From Mycolicibacterium sp. CBMA 234 (lineage in GTDB: Bacteria > Actinomycetota > Actinomycetes > Mycobacteriales > Mycobacteriaceae), in contig NZ_MPKW01000005.1 in the NCBI RefSeq assembly GCF_009729415.1, positions 248,001 through 312,000 of the forward strand: a stretch of DNA of 64,000 nt. The letters are read 5' to 3'. The translations under genes were made by a program, and so were the position numbers. Below are positions 15,031 to 24,473 of the stretch, piece after piece (within the stretch, counting starts at the first letter, position 1; every line of letters starts with the position of its first letter). Under the pieces are notes generated by a model. It was not told the DNA's origin. It saw only the letters and a list, made by a program, of their open reading frames with translations, and searched no databases.

Positions 15031-16073
15031 GCGAACGGGTTGTCGCCCTTGGCAACCCGTACGCCCAGGTTGATCAGCTCGGTAGCCGAGGCATGCAGCT
15101 TCTCCCCCGCCTCACGGTCGGCCAGGCCCGCCAGGAACCGCGACCAGGTGCCCTCGATGACGATGCCCAATTTGAAGCACGCCATCGCGATGTACCAATC
15201 CAAATGCTCGGTGCGCCGGCCACCTGCCGCCCGGTAGGCCTCCAGCAGCTCGTCCCGGCCGGCCAGGCCGCCGGCCTCGGCCAGTGCTGCACCGACGACG
15301 ATCGCGTTGGGCGCAGTCGGCCAGCACACCAGCATCCAGCCCAGGTCTAGCAGCGGGTCGCCGACGGTGCACATCTCCCAATCGACGAACGCCGCCAGTT
15401 CCGGACGGTCATGACGCAACATGACGTTGTTCAGATGGCAGTCGCCGTGCATGATTCCGGGCTCGCCGTCGGGCGGTTGGTTGTCGGTCAACCAGGTCGC
15501 CAGATGCGCGACGCCGTCCAACGATTCAGGGTCGTAGTGGTCATGCCGATAGCTGTGCAGCAACCCGACAAATTGCGGAACCTGCCGCCCCACAAAGGAA
15601 CCCGGCTTGCGCAGCGCCGCAAGCGGGCTGCCCTCCCAGGCCACGTTGCCCAGCTGCGCCAGGCTCGCCGCGTACGACAGTCCGACGTCGTGGCGCAGCA
15701 TCGGGTCGGCGGCATACGCGGGCGACAACTCCTCACCGGGGTTGAAGCCGTCAACCTCGGCCATCAGATAGAAGACGACGCCGAGCACCGATAGGTCCTC
15801 GCAACCGGCGATGAACGCGGGATGCGGCACCGAGGTGCCAGCGAGCGTGCGCAGCACGGCGATCTCGCGCTGCATGGTCTTGTCGCTGGTCGGGCGCGGA
15901 TGCAGCGGCGGACGGCGGAGCACCACCGGCCGGCCGTCGATGCGCAGCCGCAGCACGATGTTCTGCGTCCCGCCGGTGAGGGGCTCAACGTCCGTCAGGT
16001 CCGCACCCAGTCCCTGGTCGCGGATCCAATTCTGGACGGCATTTCGGTCATGGTCGTTCAGAGTCGGCTGCAT
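15021..16073 (-). CDS. APH-family phosphotransferase (FadE36-type kinase)
   Basis: A 350-residue member of the aminoglycoside/choline phosphotransferase fold. The N-lobe is at ~30-100 (L-T-G-G-T-Q-N, then V-L-R-R), the catalytic loop H-G-D-C-H-L-N-N-V-M and the metal-binding F-V-D-W-E-M follow, and the C-terminal region is helical. The subfamily in mycobacteria and in eukaryotic ACAD10/11 N-domains phosphorylates 4-hydroxy fatty acyl or related lipids rather than drugs. It overlaps the convergent exporter by 10 nt and has no same-strand partner. Substrate unknown. Confidence 0.88.
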   Translation of the reverse strand: MQPTLNDHDRNAVQNWIRDQGLGADLTDVEPLTGGTQNIVLRLRIDGRPVVLRRPPLHPRPTSDKTMQREIAVLRTLAGTSVPHPAFIAGCEDLSVLGVVFYLMAEVDGFNPGEELSPAYAADPMLRHDVGLSYAASLAQLGNVAWEGSPLAALRKPGSFVGRQVPQFVGLLHSYRHDHYDPESLDGVAHLATWLTDNQPPDGEPGIMHGDCHLNNVMLRHDRPELAAFVDWEMCTVGDPLLDLGWMLVCWPTAPNAIVVGAALAEAGGLAGRDELLEAYRAAGGRRTEHLDWYIAMACFKLGIVIEGTWSRFLAGLADREAGEKLHASATELINLGVRVAKGDNPFAYA

Positions 16074-16174
16074 GATGCCAACGATTCTGACCCGGAATCA
16101 GCCAACCGGACAGCCAATTCTTACGATTCGTTTTCATCCGGGCCGACACACCGGGTGCGTCGTACTGTGGCGGT

Positions 16175-17719
16175 GTGGCACATAGATTGGACCCGCACCG
16201 ATCGCTCGCCGGCCTGGCCGCCGCGGCCGTCGCGCTCGGTGTGGCTGCGCTCCTGGCGATTCCATTTGGGCCGCACGCCGATTCCCGCACGGCCATCGGG
16301 TCCGTGGTGATCGACCTGACCCCGGGGCCAGTCAAAGAATGGGCGATCCAGCGCTTCGGTACGTCAGACAAGCTGTTCCTGACCGTCGCGGTGATCGCGG
16401 CCATCGCCGTGATTGCCGTGGTGACAGCACAATTCGAGGACAGGAAGGTCGGGAGCGTCGCGATCGGCCTGGCCGGAGTGCTGGGCAGTGCGGCAGTACT
16501 GACCCGTGCGGGCGCGCAACCGGTCGACATCCTCCCGGCCCTCGTCGGTGCGGCCGCCGGCATCGTCGTGCTGCGCCTGCTGATCTCGGGACGGCTCAGT
16601 GCCCCGGCCCCCGACCCCGACGGTCAGGCCCCCGATGGTCAGGCGCCCGACCCCGGCCGGCGCCAGTCCCTGGCAGCACTGGGTTTTTTGGCTGCTGGAA
16701 CGCTGGCCGGAGTCCTCGGTACGGTGCTGGGCCGCGCGGCGTCGTCGGTGTCCGGGGACCGCAATGCCTACGCCCCGCCGCCCCCCAAGGTGCCCGCACC
16801 GCCGATCCCGCCGGGCGTCCAGCCGGCCGGCGTGGATCTGCCGACGTTCATCACGCCGAACGCCGACTTCTATCGGATCGACACCGCGCTGTCCGTCCCA
16901 CAACTTGAGCGGCAGAACTGGCACCTGAGGATCCACGGGATGGTCGATCACGAAATCACCTACAGCTTCGCGGATCTGGCACAGTTCGACGCTGTCGACA
17001 AGGTGGTGACGCTCACCTGCGTGTCAAATCCGGTGGGCGGCAACCTGATATCGAACGCCACGTGGAGTGGCTACCGGGTGCGTGACCTCCTGGCACGGGC
17101 CGGTGTACACGCCGACGCCGACATGGTGCTGTCCACCTCAATCGACGGGTTCACCGCCGGCACCCCGGTCGAAGCGCTGACCGACGACCGCGATGCCCTG
17201 CTCGCCGTCGCCATGAACGGCGAACCGCTGCCCACCGAACACGGCTACCCGGCCCGACTGGTCGTCCCCGGGCTGTACGGGTACGTCTCGGCCACCAAGT
17301 GGGTCGTCGACCTGGAACTGACCAGATTTGATCGGGCCCAGGCATATTGGACTGGGCTGGGCTGGTCGGCGAAAGGCCCCATCAAGACCGAATCGCGTAT
17401 CGATGTGCCGCGCAGCGGCGCCCAAGTACCGCGCGGCGCGGTGACTTTCGGTGGCGTCGCCTGGGCGCAGCACCGCGGAGTCCGGGCAGTCGAGGTCCGC
17501 ATCGACGACGGTCCATGGCAGCCCGCGGATTTGGGTACCGCGTATTCGAAAGACACCTGGCGGCTGTGGAGCTTCGACTGGCACGCCGACAAACCCGGTC
17601 GTCACACCATCACCGTGCGGGCCACCGACGACACCGGCGCGGTCCAGACGGCCGACGTCGCCGACGCCGTGCCCGACGGCGCGACCGGCTGGCATTCGGT
17701 GTCCTTCACCGTCGAGTGA
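16175..17719 (+). CDS. Membrane sulfite-oxidase-like molybdopterin protein
   Basis: A 514-residue protein with about five N-terminal membrane spans (to ~residue 190) and a Pro-rich linker. A sulfite-oxidase-fold molybdenum-cofactor domain follows (~210-400) with the Mo-ligand cysteine in T-L-T-C282-V-S-N, and a C-terminal Ig-like dimerisation domain (V-T-F-G-G-V-A-W-A-Q, then W-R-L-W-S-F-D-W). The catalytic domain should face the exterior. Starts at GTG 16175. It probably oxidises sulfite or reduces a sulfoxide-type substrate. No cytochrome partner is adjacent. The TSUP gene nearby hints at a sulfite connection, but they are not in one operon. Confidence 0.87.
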   Translation: MAHRLDPHRSLAGLAAAAVALGVAALLAIPFGPHADSRTAIGSVVIDLTPGPVKEWAIQRFGTSDKLFLTVAVIAAIAVIAVVTAQFEDRKVGSVAIGLAGVLGSAAVLTRAGAQPVDILPALVGAAAGIVVLRLLISGRLSAPAPDPDGQAPDGQAPDPGRRQSLAALGFLAAGTLAGVLGTVLGRAASSVSGDRNAYAPPPPKVPAPPIPPGVQPAGVDLPTFITPNADFYRIDTALSVPQLERQNWHLRIHGMVDHEITYSFADLAQFDAVDKVVTLTCVSNPVGGNLISNATWSGYRVRDLLARAGVHADADMVLSTSIDGFTAGTPVEALTDDRDALLAVAMNGEPLPTEHGYPARLVVPGLYGYVSATKWVVDLELTRFDRAQAYWTGLGWSAKGPIKTESRIDVPRSGAQVPRGAVTFGGVAWAQHRGVRAVEVRIDDGPWQPADLGTAYSKDTWRLWSFDWHADKPGRHTITVRATDDTGAVQTADVADAVPDGATGWHSVSFTVE

Positions 17720-17768
17720 CCCGAAATATTCAGTTGGCGAAGCGTGTCCGGCTCATTACGGTGTCCGG

Positions 17769-18128
17769 ATGACCGAACCGGCCCAGCACTGGCGCACCGG
17801 CCTCCGGGCCCGATTGATCGCATCGCGAAAGGCGAAGGACAGCGTTTCGACTGCGGCGATCCGCAGTGCGCTCAGCGCCATCGACAACGCGGAAACCCCA
17901 GACGTCCCGCTGCCCCGAGCCGGTGCAATCGCCGACAGCGCACATGGTCTCGGCGCGGCCGAGGTCGCCCGGTTGCGCCTGACCGACGACCAGATCCGGG
18001 GACTACTCCAGGTTGAGGTCGACGAGCGGCAGGTCGCGGCGCAGCAGTTGCGGTCTGTCGGCAGGGACGACCGAGCCGAACAGGTGCAGGCCGAGGCCGC
18101 GGTACTGAGTGAGCTGCTCACCGACTGA
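17769..18128 (+). CDS. GatB/YqeY domain protein
   Basis: A 119-residue protein homologous to the YqeY/GatB C-terminal tRNA-binding-like domain. It has the N-terminal R-A-R-L-I-A-S-R-K pattern, [13 protein letters not shown], a central [12 protein letters not shown] and a helical tail ending E-L-L-T-D. It is shorter than many YqeY proteins (~150). The exact role is unclear; the family is linked to tRNA-dependent amidation and translation. It is on the same strand as ligB, 32 nt upstream, and may be cotranscribed. Confidence 0.8.
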   Translation: MTEPAQHWRTGLRARLIASRKAKDSVSTAAIRSALSAIDNAETPDVPLPRAGAIADSAHGLGAAEVARLRLTDDQIRGLLQVEVDERQVAAQQLRSVGRDDRAEQVQAEAAVLSELLTD

Positions 18129-18160
18129 ATATTGTCGGACCGCCGTGCCAAGCTGACGGG

Positions 18161-19711
18161 GTGCTACTCACCGACGTTGCCGGGACCTCTGCCGAGGTCG
18201 GCGCGGTGTCTGCCCGGTTGGCGAAGATCACCCGGATCGCCGCGCTGGTTGCCGCCGCGGCCGACGATCCCGCCGCGGTGAGCATCGTCGTCGACTGGCT
18301 GTCCGGTGAGTTACCGCAACGGCAGATCGGGGTCGGCTGGGCGGCGCTGCGCTCATTACCGTCCCCCGCCGACGAGCCGACGCTGACCGTCATCGGGGTC
18401 GACGCTGCCTTCTCGACGCTGAAGGCGGTCGGCGGCCGCGGTTCCACCGCCAAACGCACCGAGCTGCTGCACGCACTGTTCAGTGCGGCCACCGGGGTCG
18501 AGCAGTCTTTCCTGCGCGACCTGCTCAGCGGCGGGCTGCGCCAGGGCGCGTTGGCCGGAGTGATGGCCGAAGCGGTGGCGCGCGCCGCCGACCTCCCAGC
18601 CGCTGACGTCCGCCGTGCGGCAATGCTGGGCGGCGATCTCGCCACGGTGGCCGCCGCTGCGATGACCGATGGCGCCGACGGACTGCGGCAGTTCACGCTC
18701 ACCGTCGGCCGCCCGGTGAGCCCCATGCTCGCCCAGACGGCAACCGATGTCGATGACGCCATCGAAAAGATCGGTGGGCCAATCCTATTCGAGACGAAGC
18801 TGGACGGCGTTCGACTGCAGATTCATCGGGCCGGCACCGTGGTATCCGTCTTCACCCGTAGTCTGGACGACATCACCGCCCGGGTGCCCGACGTCGTGAG
18901 CACCGTGCTTTCGCTGCCCGTCACCGATCTCATCGCGGACGCCGAGGCCATCGCCCTGCGGCCGGACGGTAGGCCGCACCGCTTCCAAGTGACCTCGTCG
19001 CGGATCGGCAAGCACTCCGACGATGGGGCGCAACCACTTTCGGTGTTCTTCTTCGACATCCTGCACCTCGACGGCACCGATCTACTGGACCAGCCAGCCA
19101 CGCAACGGCTGGAGGCGCTGGCCCGCGTCGTCCCAGAGGAGCTCCGAGTCCAGCGGACCATCACCTCTGATTCGGTTGCCGCCCAACAGTTCCTCAACCA
19201 GACGCTGGTCGCCGGACACGAAGGCGTGATGGCCAAGAACCCGGTGGCCCCATACGAAGCGGGCCGGCGCGGCGCCGGCTGGCTCAAGGTCAAGCCGGTC
19301 CACACGCTGGACCTCGTGGTACTCGCCGTCGAGTGGGGGTCCGGGCGGCGCACCGGCAAGCTGTCGAATATCCATCTCGGTGCCCGCGACCCGGAGACCG
19401 GCGGATTCGTGATGCTGGGCAAGACATTCAAGGGAATGACCGACGCCATGCTGGAATGGCAGACCCAGCGTTTCACCGAGCTGGCCGACGGCGCGCTGGA
19501 CGACCTCAACCCAATTGCCGGCTCCGCCGGCGGCGTCGTACAGCTGCGGCCCGAGCAGGTTGTCGAGATCGCGTTCGACGGCGTGCAGGGCTCGACCCGC
19601 TACCCCGGCAAGATGGCGCTGCGATTCGCCCGCGTGCTGCGATACCGCGACGACAAGCGGCCCGACGATGCCGACACCATCGACACCGTCCGTTCGCTGT
19701 ACGAACGCTGA
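18161..19711 (+). CDS. ligB: ATP-dependent DNA ligase LigB
   Basis: A 516-residue ATP-dependent ligase. The N-terminal DNA-binding domain is at ~1-190; the nucleotidyltransferase motif I is F-E-T-K213-L-D-G-V-R with K213 as the AMP-accepting lysine. Motifs E-A-I-A-L (III), E-G-V-M-A-K (IV) and W-L-K-V-K-P (V) follow, then the OB-fold. It seals nicks; in mycobacteria LigB is a non-essential backup to NAD-dependent LigA. GTG start. Order ligB-cstA equals Rv3062-Rv3063. Confidence 0.94.
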   Translation: MLLTDVAGTSAEVGAVSARLAKITRIAALVAAAADDPAAVSIVVDWLSGELPQRQIGVGWAALRSLPSPADEPTLTVIGVDAAFSTLKAVGGRGSTAKRTELLHALFSAATGVEQSFLRDLLSGGLRQGALAGVMAEAVARAADLPAADVRRAAMLGGDLATVAAAAMTDGADGLRQFTLTVGRPVSPMLAQTATDVDDAIEKIGGPILFETKLDGVRLQIHRAGTVVSVFTRSLDDITARVPDVVSTVLSLPVTDLIADAEAIALRPDGRPHRFQVTSSRIGKHSDDGAQPLSVFFFDILHLDGTDLLDQPATQRLEALARVVPEELRVQRTITSDSVAAQQFLNQTLVAGHEGVMAKNPVAPYEAGRRGAGWLKVKPVHTLDLVVLAVEWGSGRRTGKLSNIHLGARDPETGGFVMLGKTFKGMTDAMLEWQTQRFTELADGALDDLNPIAGSAGGVVQLRPEQVVEIAFDGVQGSTRYPGKMALRFARVLRYRDDKRPDDADTIDTVRSLYER

Positions 19712-19766
19712 GCATTACCCCGACGTTTCGTCTCGGGCCAGACACAGCGATGACAGGATGTGGGGC

Positions 19767-22061
19767 ATGTCGCCAGCCACCGCGCACCCCGACGAATCCG
19801 TAGGTGACGTCACGTACGTGCGTACCGACCCGGACCTGCCGCCCGTCGCGATCATCGACGGCACGCCCATCACCGCCCGACATCGGGTGATCTTCGGCGT
19901 CATCGCGCTGCTCGCCGCCGTCGCATGGGCCGTCATCGCGTTCGCCCGTGGGGAGACGGTCAACGCGGTGTGGTTCGTCATCGCCGCCATCTGCACGTAC
20001 GTCGTCGGCTACCGGTTCTACGCACGCCTGATCGAGATGAAGATCGTCAAACCCCGCGACGATCACGCCACCCCGGCCGAGCTTCTCGAGAACGACACCG
20101 ACTACATGCCGACCGACCGGCGCGTGCTGTTCGGCCACCACTTCGCCGCCATCGCCGGCGCCGGCCCGCTGGTCGGCCCCGTGCTGGCCATGCAAATGGG
20201 CTACCTGCCCGGCACCATCTGGATCATCGTCGGCGCTGTCGGCGCCGGCTGCGTGCAGGACTACCTGGTGCTCGTCATCTCGACGCGGCGGCGCGGCCGG
20301 TCCCTGGGCCAGATGGCGCGTGACGAACTCGGGCCTATCGGCGGTATCGCGGCCATCGTCGCGGTGCTGGTGATCATGGTGATCCTGCTGGCAGTGCTGG
20401 CCCTCGTCGTCGTCAACGCGCTCGCCGAAAGCCCGTGGGGCGTGTTCTCCATTGCGATGACCATTCCGATCGCCATCTTCATGGGGCTGTATCTGCGGTT
20501 CCTGCGGCCCGGCCGGGTCTCCGAGGTGTCTTTGATCGGCGTCGCACTGCTGTTGCTCGCGGTCGTCTCCGGCGGCTGGGTCGCCGAAACCTCCTGGGGC
20601 GCCGACTGGTTCACGCTGTCCAAGGTGACGCTGTCGTGGTGCATCATCGGCTACGGCCTGGCGGCGTCGGTCCTGCCGGTGTGGTTCCTGCTCGCGCCGC
20701 GCGACTACCTGTCGACGTTCATGAAGGTCGGCACCATCACGCTGCTGGCCGTCGGCATCCTGATCGCCCGCCCGGTGATGGAGGCCCCCGCGGTGTCGCA
20801 ATTCGCCACCCGCGCGGACGGGCCGGTGTTCGCCGGCGGCCTGTTCCCGTTCCTGTTCATCACCATTGCCTGTGGCGCGCTGTCCGGCTTCCATTCCCTG
20901 ATCTCGTCGGGCACCACACCGAAGCTGCTGGAGAAGGAAGGACAGATGCGGCTGATCGGCTACGGCGGCATGCTGACCGAATCGTTCGTCGCGATCATGG
21001 CGCTGATCACCGCGGCGATCATCAACCAGCACCTGTACTTCGTGATCAACTCCCCCACCGCGGCAACCGGCACCAGTGCGGCAACCGCGGCCACCTACGC
21101 CAACGGGCTGGGCCTGGCGGGTGCTCCGATCACCGCGGGGCAGATCACGTCGGCCGCGACGGAAGTCGGTGAACACTCGATCATTTCGCGCACCGGTGGC
21201 GCGCCGACGCTGGCACTCGGCATGTCTGAGGTGCTGCACCAGGTCTTCGGCGGATCAAGCATGAAGGCGTTCTGGTACCACTTCGCGATCATGTTCGAGG
21301 CGCTGTTCATCCTCACCACCGTCGACGCCGGCACCCGTGTCGCCCGCTTCATGTTGTCCGACGCCCTGGGCAATCTCGGTGGGCCGCTGCGGAAGCTGCG
21401 CGATCCCAGCTGGCGCATCGGCGCGTGGGCCTGCAGCCTGCTCGTCGTCGCGGGCTGGGGCAGCATCCTGCTGATGGGCGTCACCGACCCCCTCGGCGGC
21501 ATCAACACGCTGTTCCCGCTGTTCGGTATCGCCAATCAGCTGCTCGCGGCCATCGCGCTGACGGTCGTCACCGTCGTGCTGCTCAAGAAGGGCCTGCTGA
21601 AGTGGGCCTGGATTCCGGGGCTGCCGCTGTTCTGGGACGCCGTCGTCACCCTCACCGCGTCGTGGCAGAAGATTTTCTCCCACGACCCCAAAATCGGTTA
21701 CTGGCAACAGCATTCGCAGTATCTGGCGGCCAAGGCCGCCGGTAAGACGTCGTTCGGCTCGGCAAAGAACCCCGACCAGATCGACGCCGTCATCCGGAAC
21801 ACCTTCATCCAGGGCACCTTGTCCATCGTGTTCGCCCTGCTCGTCGTGATCGTCCTCCTCGTCGGCGCTGTGGTGGCCGTCCAGGTCATCCGCGGCGGCG
21901 GCCGACCGCTGACCGACGACGAGCCCGTGCCGTCGCGCCGGTTCGCCCCGCGCGGTCTGATCCCCACCGACGCCGAAAAGGAGGTGCAGAAACAATGGGA
22001 CGCCTACTCAGCGACGCACGCGAGCTCGCCTCGAAAATCAGTTGGTACTGGTCATCATTGA
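19767..22061 (+). CDS. cstA: CstA family pyruvate/peptide transporter
   Basis: A 764-residue polytopic membrane protein with roughly 16-18 spans. Family motifs include H-F-A-A-I-A-G-A-G-P-L-V-G-P near residue 130 and a conserved L-I-S-S-G-T-T-P-K. The start at ATG 19767 gives M-S-P-A-T-A-H-P-D-E; the frame open further upstream lies inside ligB and is not used. CstA/BtsT proteins take up pyruvate (and were first linked to peptides) during carbon starvation. The ybdD gene overlaps its end by 67 nt, the normal partner arrangement. Confidence 0.93.
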   Translation: MSPATAHPDESVGDVTYVRTDPDLPPVAIIDGTPITARHRVIFGVIALLAAVAWAVIAFARGETVNAVWFVIAAICTYVVGYRFYARLIEMKIVKPRDDHATPAELLENDTDYMPTDRRVLFGHHFAAIAGAGPLVGPVLAMQMGYLPGTIWIIVGAVGAGCVQDYLVLVISTRRRGRSLGQMARDELGPIGGIAAIVAVLVIMVILLAVLALVVVNALAESPWGVFSIAMTIPIAIFMGLYLRFLRPGRVSEVSLIGVALLLLAVVSGGWVAETSWGADWFTLSKVTLSWCIIGYGLAASVLPVWFLLAPRDYLSTFMKVGTITLLAVGILIARPVMEAPAVSQFATRADGPVFAGGLFPFLFITIACGALSGFHSLISSGTTPKLLEKEGQMRLIGYGGMLTESFVAIMALITAAIINQHLYFVINSPTAATGTSAATAATYANGLGLAGAPITAGQITSAATEVGEHSIISRTGGAPTLALGMSEVLHQVFGGSSMKAFWYHFAIMFEALFILTTVDAGTRVARFMLSDALGNLGGPLRKLRDPSWRIGAWACSLLVVAGWGSILLMGVTDPLGGINTLFPLFGIANQLLAAIALTVVTVVLLKKGLLKWAWIPGLPLFWDAVVTLTASWQKIFSHDPKIGYWQQHSQYLAAKAAGKTSFGSAKNPDQIDAVIRNTFIQGTLSIVFALLVVIVLLVGAVVAVQVIRGGGRPLTDDEPVPSRRFAPRGLIPTDAEKEVQKQWDAYSATHASSPRKSVGTGHH

Positions 22062-22198
22062 TGGGCGACAACCACTACGCGCGCTACCTGGACCACCGCC
22101 GTCGCACCCACCCCGACGAGCCTGTGCTGACAGAGCGCGACTACTGGAAGGCCCGGCACCGCGCCGCCGACGTCAACCCGCAGGGCCGCTGCTGCTGA
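21995..22198 (+). CDS. ybdD: YbdD/YjiX family small protein
   Basis: A 67-residue DUF466 protein: G-D-N-H-Y-A-R-Y-L-D-H-R-R-R, then E-P-V-L-T-E-R-D-Y-W, ending R-C-C. This family is found next to CstA/BtsT transporters and has been reported to be needed for transport. The gene starts 67 nt before the cstA stop in another frame, with AAGGAGG just ahead of the ATG. The C-terminal Cys pair is unusual and could bind metal. Confidence 0.88.
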   Translation: MGRLLSDARELASKISWYWSSLMGDNHYARYLDHRRRTHPDEPVLTERDYWKARHRAADVNPQGRCC

Positions 22199-22283
22199 TC
22201 CGCCGATCCTCTGACCGCTGACTACGCGCCGTCTCCACAACTGCCCGCCCAGTGGACGCATACCGCCCGCGCTTCGTCACAGG

Positions 22284-22323
22284 GTGGTACCAAAAGAGAC
22301 GATCCTCACTCCGTGGTACTAAA
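22284..22323. repeat. 11-bp direct repeat upstream of fadD
   Basis: GTGGTACCAAA at 22284-22294 and GTGGTACTAAA at 22313-22323 (one mismatch), 29 bp apart, i.e. nearly three helical turns. It lies 52-91 nt upstream of the fadD start. A regulator binding two sites on one DNA face is plausible. Confidence 0.45.
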
Positions 22324-22374
22324 TGAGTGTATGGACAGATGTCCAGCTGTTGCCCCACCAGCCTTAGGAGAAAC

Positions 22375-24021
22375 GTGCAGTTCACGGTTTCTGATGTCAC
22401 CGACGCCGTCGCCGCCGCCATCCCGGATCGCACCCTGCTCATCCAAGGCGACCGCCGCTTCACATACGCCGAGGTCGTGGCACGCGCCAACCGGCTGGCC
22501 GCCTACCTGCACGCGCAGGGCCTGGGCGTGCACACCGAGCGCGGCGAGCTGGCCGGCCACGAAGTCGGCCAGGACTTGGTTGGCATCTACGCCTACAACG
22601 GCCCCGAGTTCGTAGAATCCCTGCTGGGCGCGTTCCGGGCCCGCGTCGCGCCGTTCAACGTGAACTACCGCTACGTCAAGGCTGAGCTGCAGTACCTGCT
22701 GAACGACGCGGGCGCCTCCGCCCTGATCTACCACGCCGCATTCGCCCCGACGCTGGCCGAGGTCCTGCCGGACCTGCCCGACCTCAAGGTGCTGATCCAG
22801 ATCGCCGACAGCTCGGGCAATGAGCTGCTGCCGGGTGCCGTCGACTACGAGACCGTGGTGACCGCCGACGTCCCGCCGCCGCCGGTGACGCCGTCGCCCG
22901 ACGACCTCTACGTGCTGTACACCGGCGGCACCACCGGAATGCCCAAGGGTGTGTTGTGGCGCCAGCACGACATCTTCATGGCCTCTTTCGGTGGCCGCAA
23001 CGCGATGACGGGCGAGCCCGCCCAGTCGGCCCAGGAAATCGTGGACCGGGCCTCCGCCGCCGCCGAGATGCGGATGATGATCCTGCCGCCGCTCATGCAC
23101 GGTGCCGCCCAGTGGGGCGTGATGACCGGCATCAACAACGGCCAGACCATCGTGTTCGCCGAGGATGTCGAGGTCTTCAACGCCAAGGAGATCGTCGAGA
23201 CCATCGCTCGCGAGAAGATCGCGATCGCGACGGTTGTCGGTGACGCCATGGCCCGGCCGCTGGTCGGAGCGATTGAAGAAGCTCTGGCCGACGGCAGCCA
23301 CGACCCCAGCTCGCTGGTCGTCGTCGCAAACGGCGGTGCGCTGTTCACGCCGGCGGTGAAGGGCCGTCTGGTCGCGGCACTCCCGAACGCCATGGTGATC
23401 GACGGCGTGGGTTCGTCGGAGACGGGCGCTCAGATGTCGCACGTGTCAACCAAGGCCAACGTGTCCAGCGGTACCTTCACCGCCGGGCCCGCCACCCGCA
23501 TCGTCTCGGAAGACTTCACCGCGATCCTGTCCCCCGGCCACGAGGGTAACGGCTGGCTGGCCCAGGAGGGCTATGTGCCGCTCGGCTACAAGGGCGACGC
23601 GGCCAAGACCGCCAAGACGTTCCCGGTGATCGAAGGCATCCGGTACGCGGTGCCGGGCGACCGTGCCCGACTGCTGGAGGGCGGCACCGTTGAGCTGCTC
23701 GGCCGCGACTCGGTGACCATCAACTCCGGCGGCGAAAAGATCTTCGCCGAAGAGGTCGAGTCCGCCATCGCGTCGCACCCGGCCGTAGTCGACGTCGTCG
23801 TCGCCGGACGGCCCAGTGAGCGCTGGGGCAACGAGGTGGTCGCGGTCGTGGCGCTGGCCGACGGCGCCCAGGTCGATGCAGCCGAGCTGATCAAGCACGC
23901 ATCGGAATCCATTGCGCGCTACAAGCTGCCGAAGGCCGTCGTGTTCCGGCCGACCATCGTCCGTAGCCCCGCGGGCAAGGCCGACTACCGGTGGGCCAAG
24001 GAGCAGGCCCAGCAGGACTAG
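22375..24021 (+). CDS. Acyl-CoA synthetase, FadD19-like
   Basis: A 548-residue adenylate-forming enzyme. The ATP loop Y-T-G-G-T-T-G-M-P-K-G is near residue 183, the acyl-binding G-S-S-E-T-G mid-protein, and the hinge and C-terminal lysine region I-N-S-G-G-E-K, then R-S-P-A-G-K-A-D-Y-R-W-A-K-E. The last stretch is close to the FadD19/FadD17 class, which activates sterol side chains or branched acids. GTG start after TAGGAG. It forms an acyl-AMP then acyl-CoA. It stands alone between a direct-repeat promoter region and a strong hairpin terminator. Confidence 0.9.
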   Translation: MQFTVSDVTDAVAAAIPDRTLLIQGDRRFTYAEVVARANRLAAYLHAQGLGVHTERGELAGHEVGQDLVGIYAYNGPEFVESLLGAFRARVAPFNVNYRYVKAELQYLLNDAGASALIYHAAFAPTLAEVLPDLPDLKVLIQIADSSGNELLPGAVDYETVVTADVPPPPVTPSPDDLYVLYTGGTTGMPKGVLWRQHDIFMASFGGRNAMTGEPAQSAQEIVDRASAAAEMRMMILPPLMHGAAQWGVMTGINNGQTIVFAEDVEVFNAKEIVETIAREKIAIATVVGDAMARPLVGAIEEALADGSHDPSSLVVVANGGALFTPAVKGRLVAALPNAMVIDGVGSSETGAQMSHVSTKANVSSGTFTAGPATRIVSEDFTAILSPGHEGNGWLAQEGYVPLGYKGDAAKTAKTFPVIEGIRYAVPGDRARLLEGGTVELLGRDSVTINSGGEKIFAEEVESAIASHPAVVDVVVAGRPSERWGNEVVAVVALADGAQVDAAELIKHASESIARYKLPKAVVFRPTIVRSPAGKADYRWAKEQAQQD

Positions 24022-24027
24022 CCACAA

Positions 24028-24068
24028 ACACAAACTGCCCCTTTCTCGGAGAAAGGGGCAGTTTGTGT
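24028..24068. terminator. Bidirectional hairpin terminator
   Basis: A perfect 19-bp stem (24028-24046 with 24050-24068) and a 3-nt loop (CGG), immediately after the fadD stop. It lies between convergent genes (fadD ends 24021, SpoIIAA-like ends 24085). Confidence 0.9.
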
Positions 24069-24084
24069 CTGGGGTGCCGGCAAA

Positions 24085-24453
24085 TCAGCCCGCGGCCCAC
24101 TCCTTCGCCTTCTCCAACTCGTCGAGCCCGAAGACCTGAAGTTCACCGGGGATCATCCAGGCCACAGCGTGCAAAGTGTGTGCCACCCAAGGCTTATCGG
24201 ATACCACTGCGATGCGTTTGAAGGCCGCGTGGTGCTTGAGCAGCGCACCGAAGCCGACCTTGAGGTCTTCGAGCAATCCACCCGGCCCGAAGCCCTCGTA
24301 GTCGGGGTCGATGACTTCGACGATCCTGATTTCGTCGCCGACGACGAGATCGTCCATGGTGGGCCGGAATTCGCGGATATCGTCACCGCTGACCCGACCC
24401 GATACGCGAATGCCGGTCACACCCTCCGGCATGTCTGACAACACTTCGATCAT
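24085..24453 (-). CDS. SpoIIAA-like (STAS fold) protein
   Basis: A 122-residue protein of the SpoIIAA-like family (PF11964 type): I-E-V-L-S-D-M-P-E-G-V at the start, G-R-V-S-G-D-D-I, K-R-I-A-V-V-S-D-K-P-W and a C-terminal amphipathic helix with F-G-L-D-E-L-E-K-A. No transmembrane segment. STAS folds mediate protein-protein regulation, including of sigma factors. It lies 20 nt downstream of the SigI-like gene, so it is probably cotranscribed and might modulate that sigma factor; this link is inference. Confidence 0.8.
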   Translation of the reverse strand: MIEVLSDMPEGVTGIRVSGRVSGDDIREFRPTMDDLVVGDEIRIVEVIDPDYEGFGPGGLLEDLKVGFGALLKHHAAFKRIAVVSDKPWVAHTLHAVAWMIPGELQVFGLDELEKAKEWAAG

Positions 24454-24473
24454 GTCGTCAGCCTACGTCCGAG

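Noticed and set aside
19506..21239. 577-codon open frame antisense to ligB end and cstA
   Set aside because: Composition is Arg/Gly/Asp-rich out-of-frame reading of GC-rich DNA; the plus-strand frame encodes the recognisable CstA.
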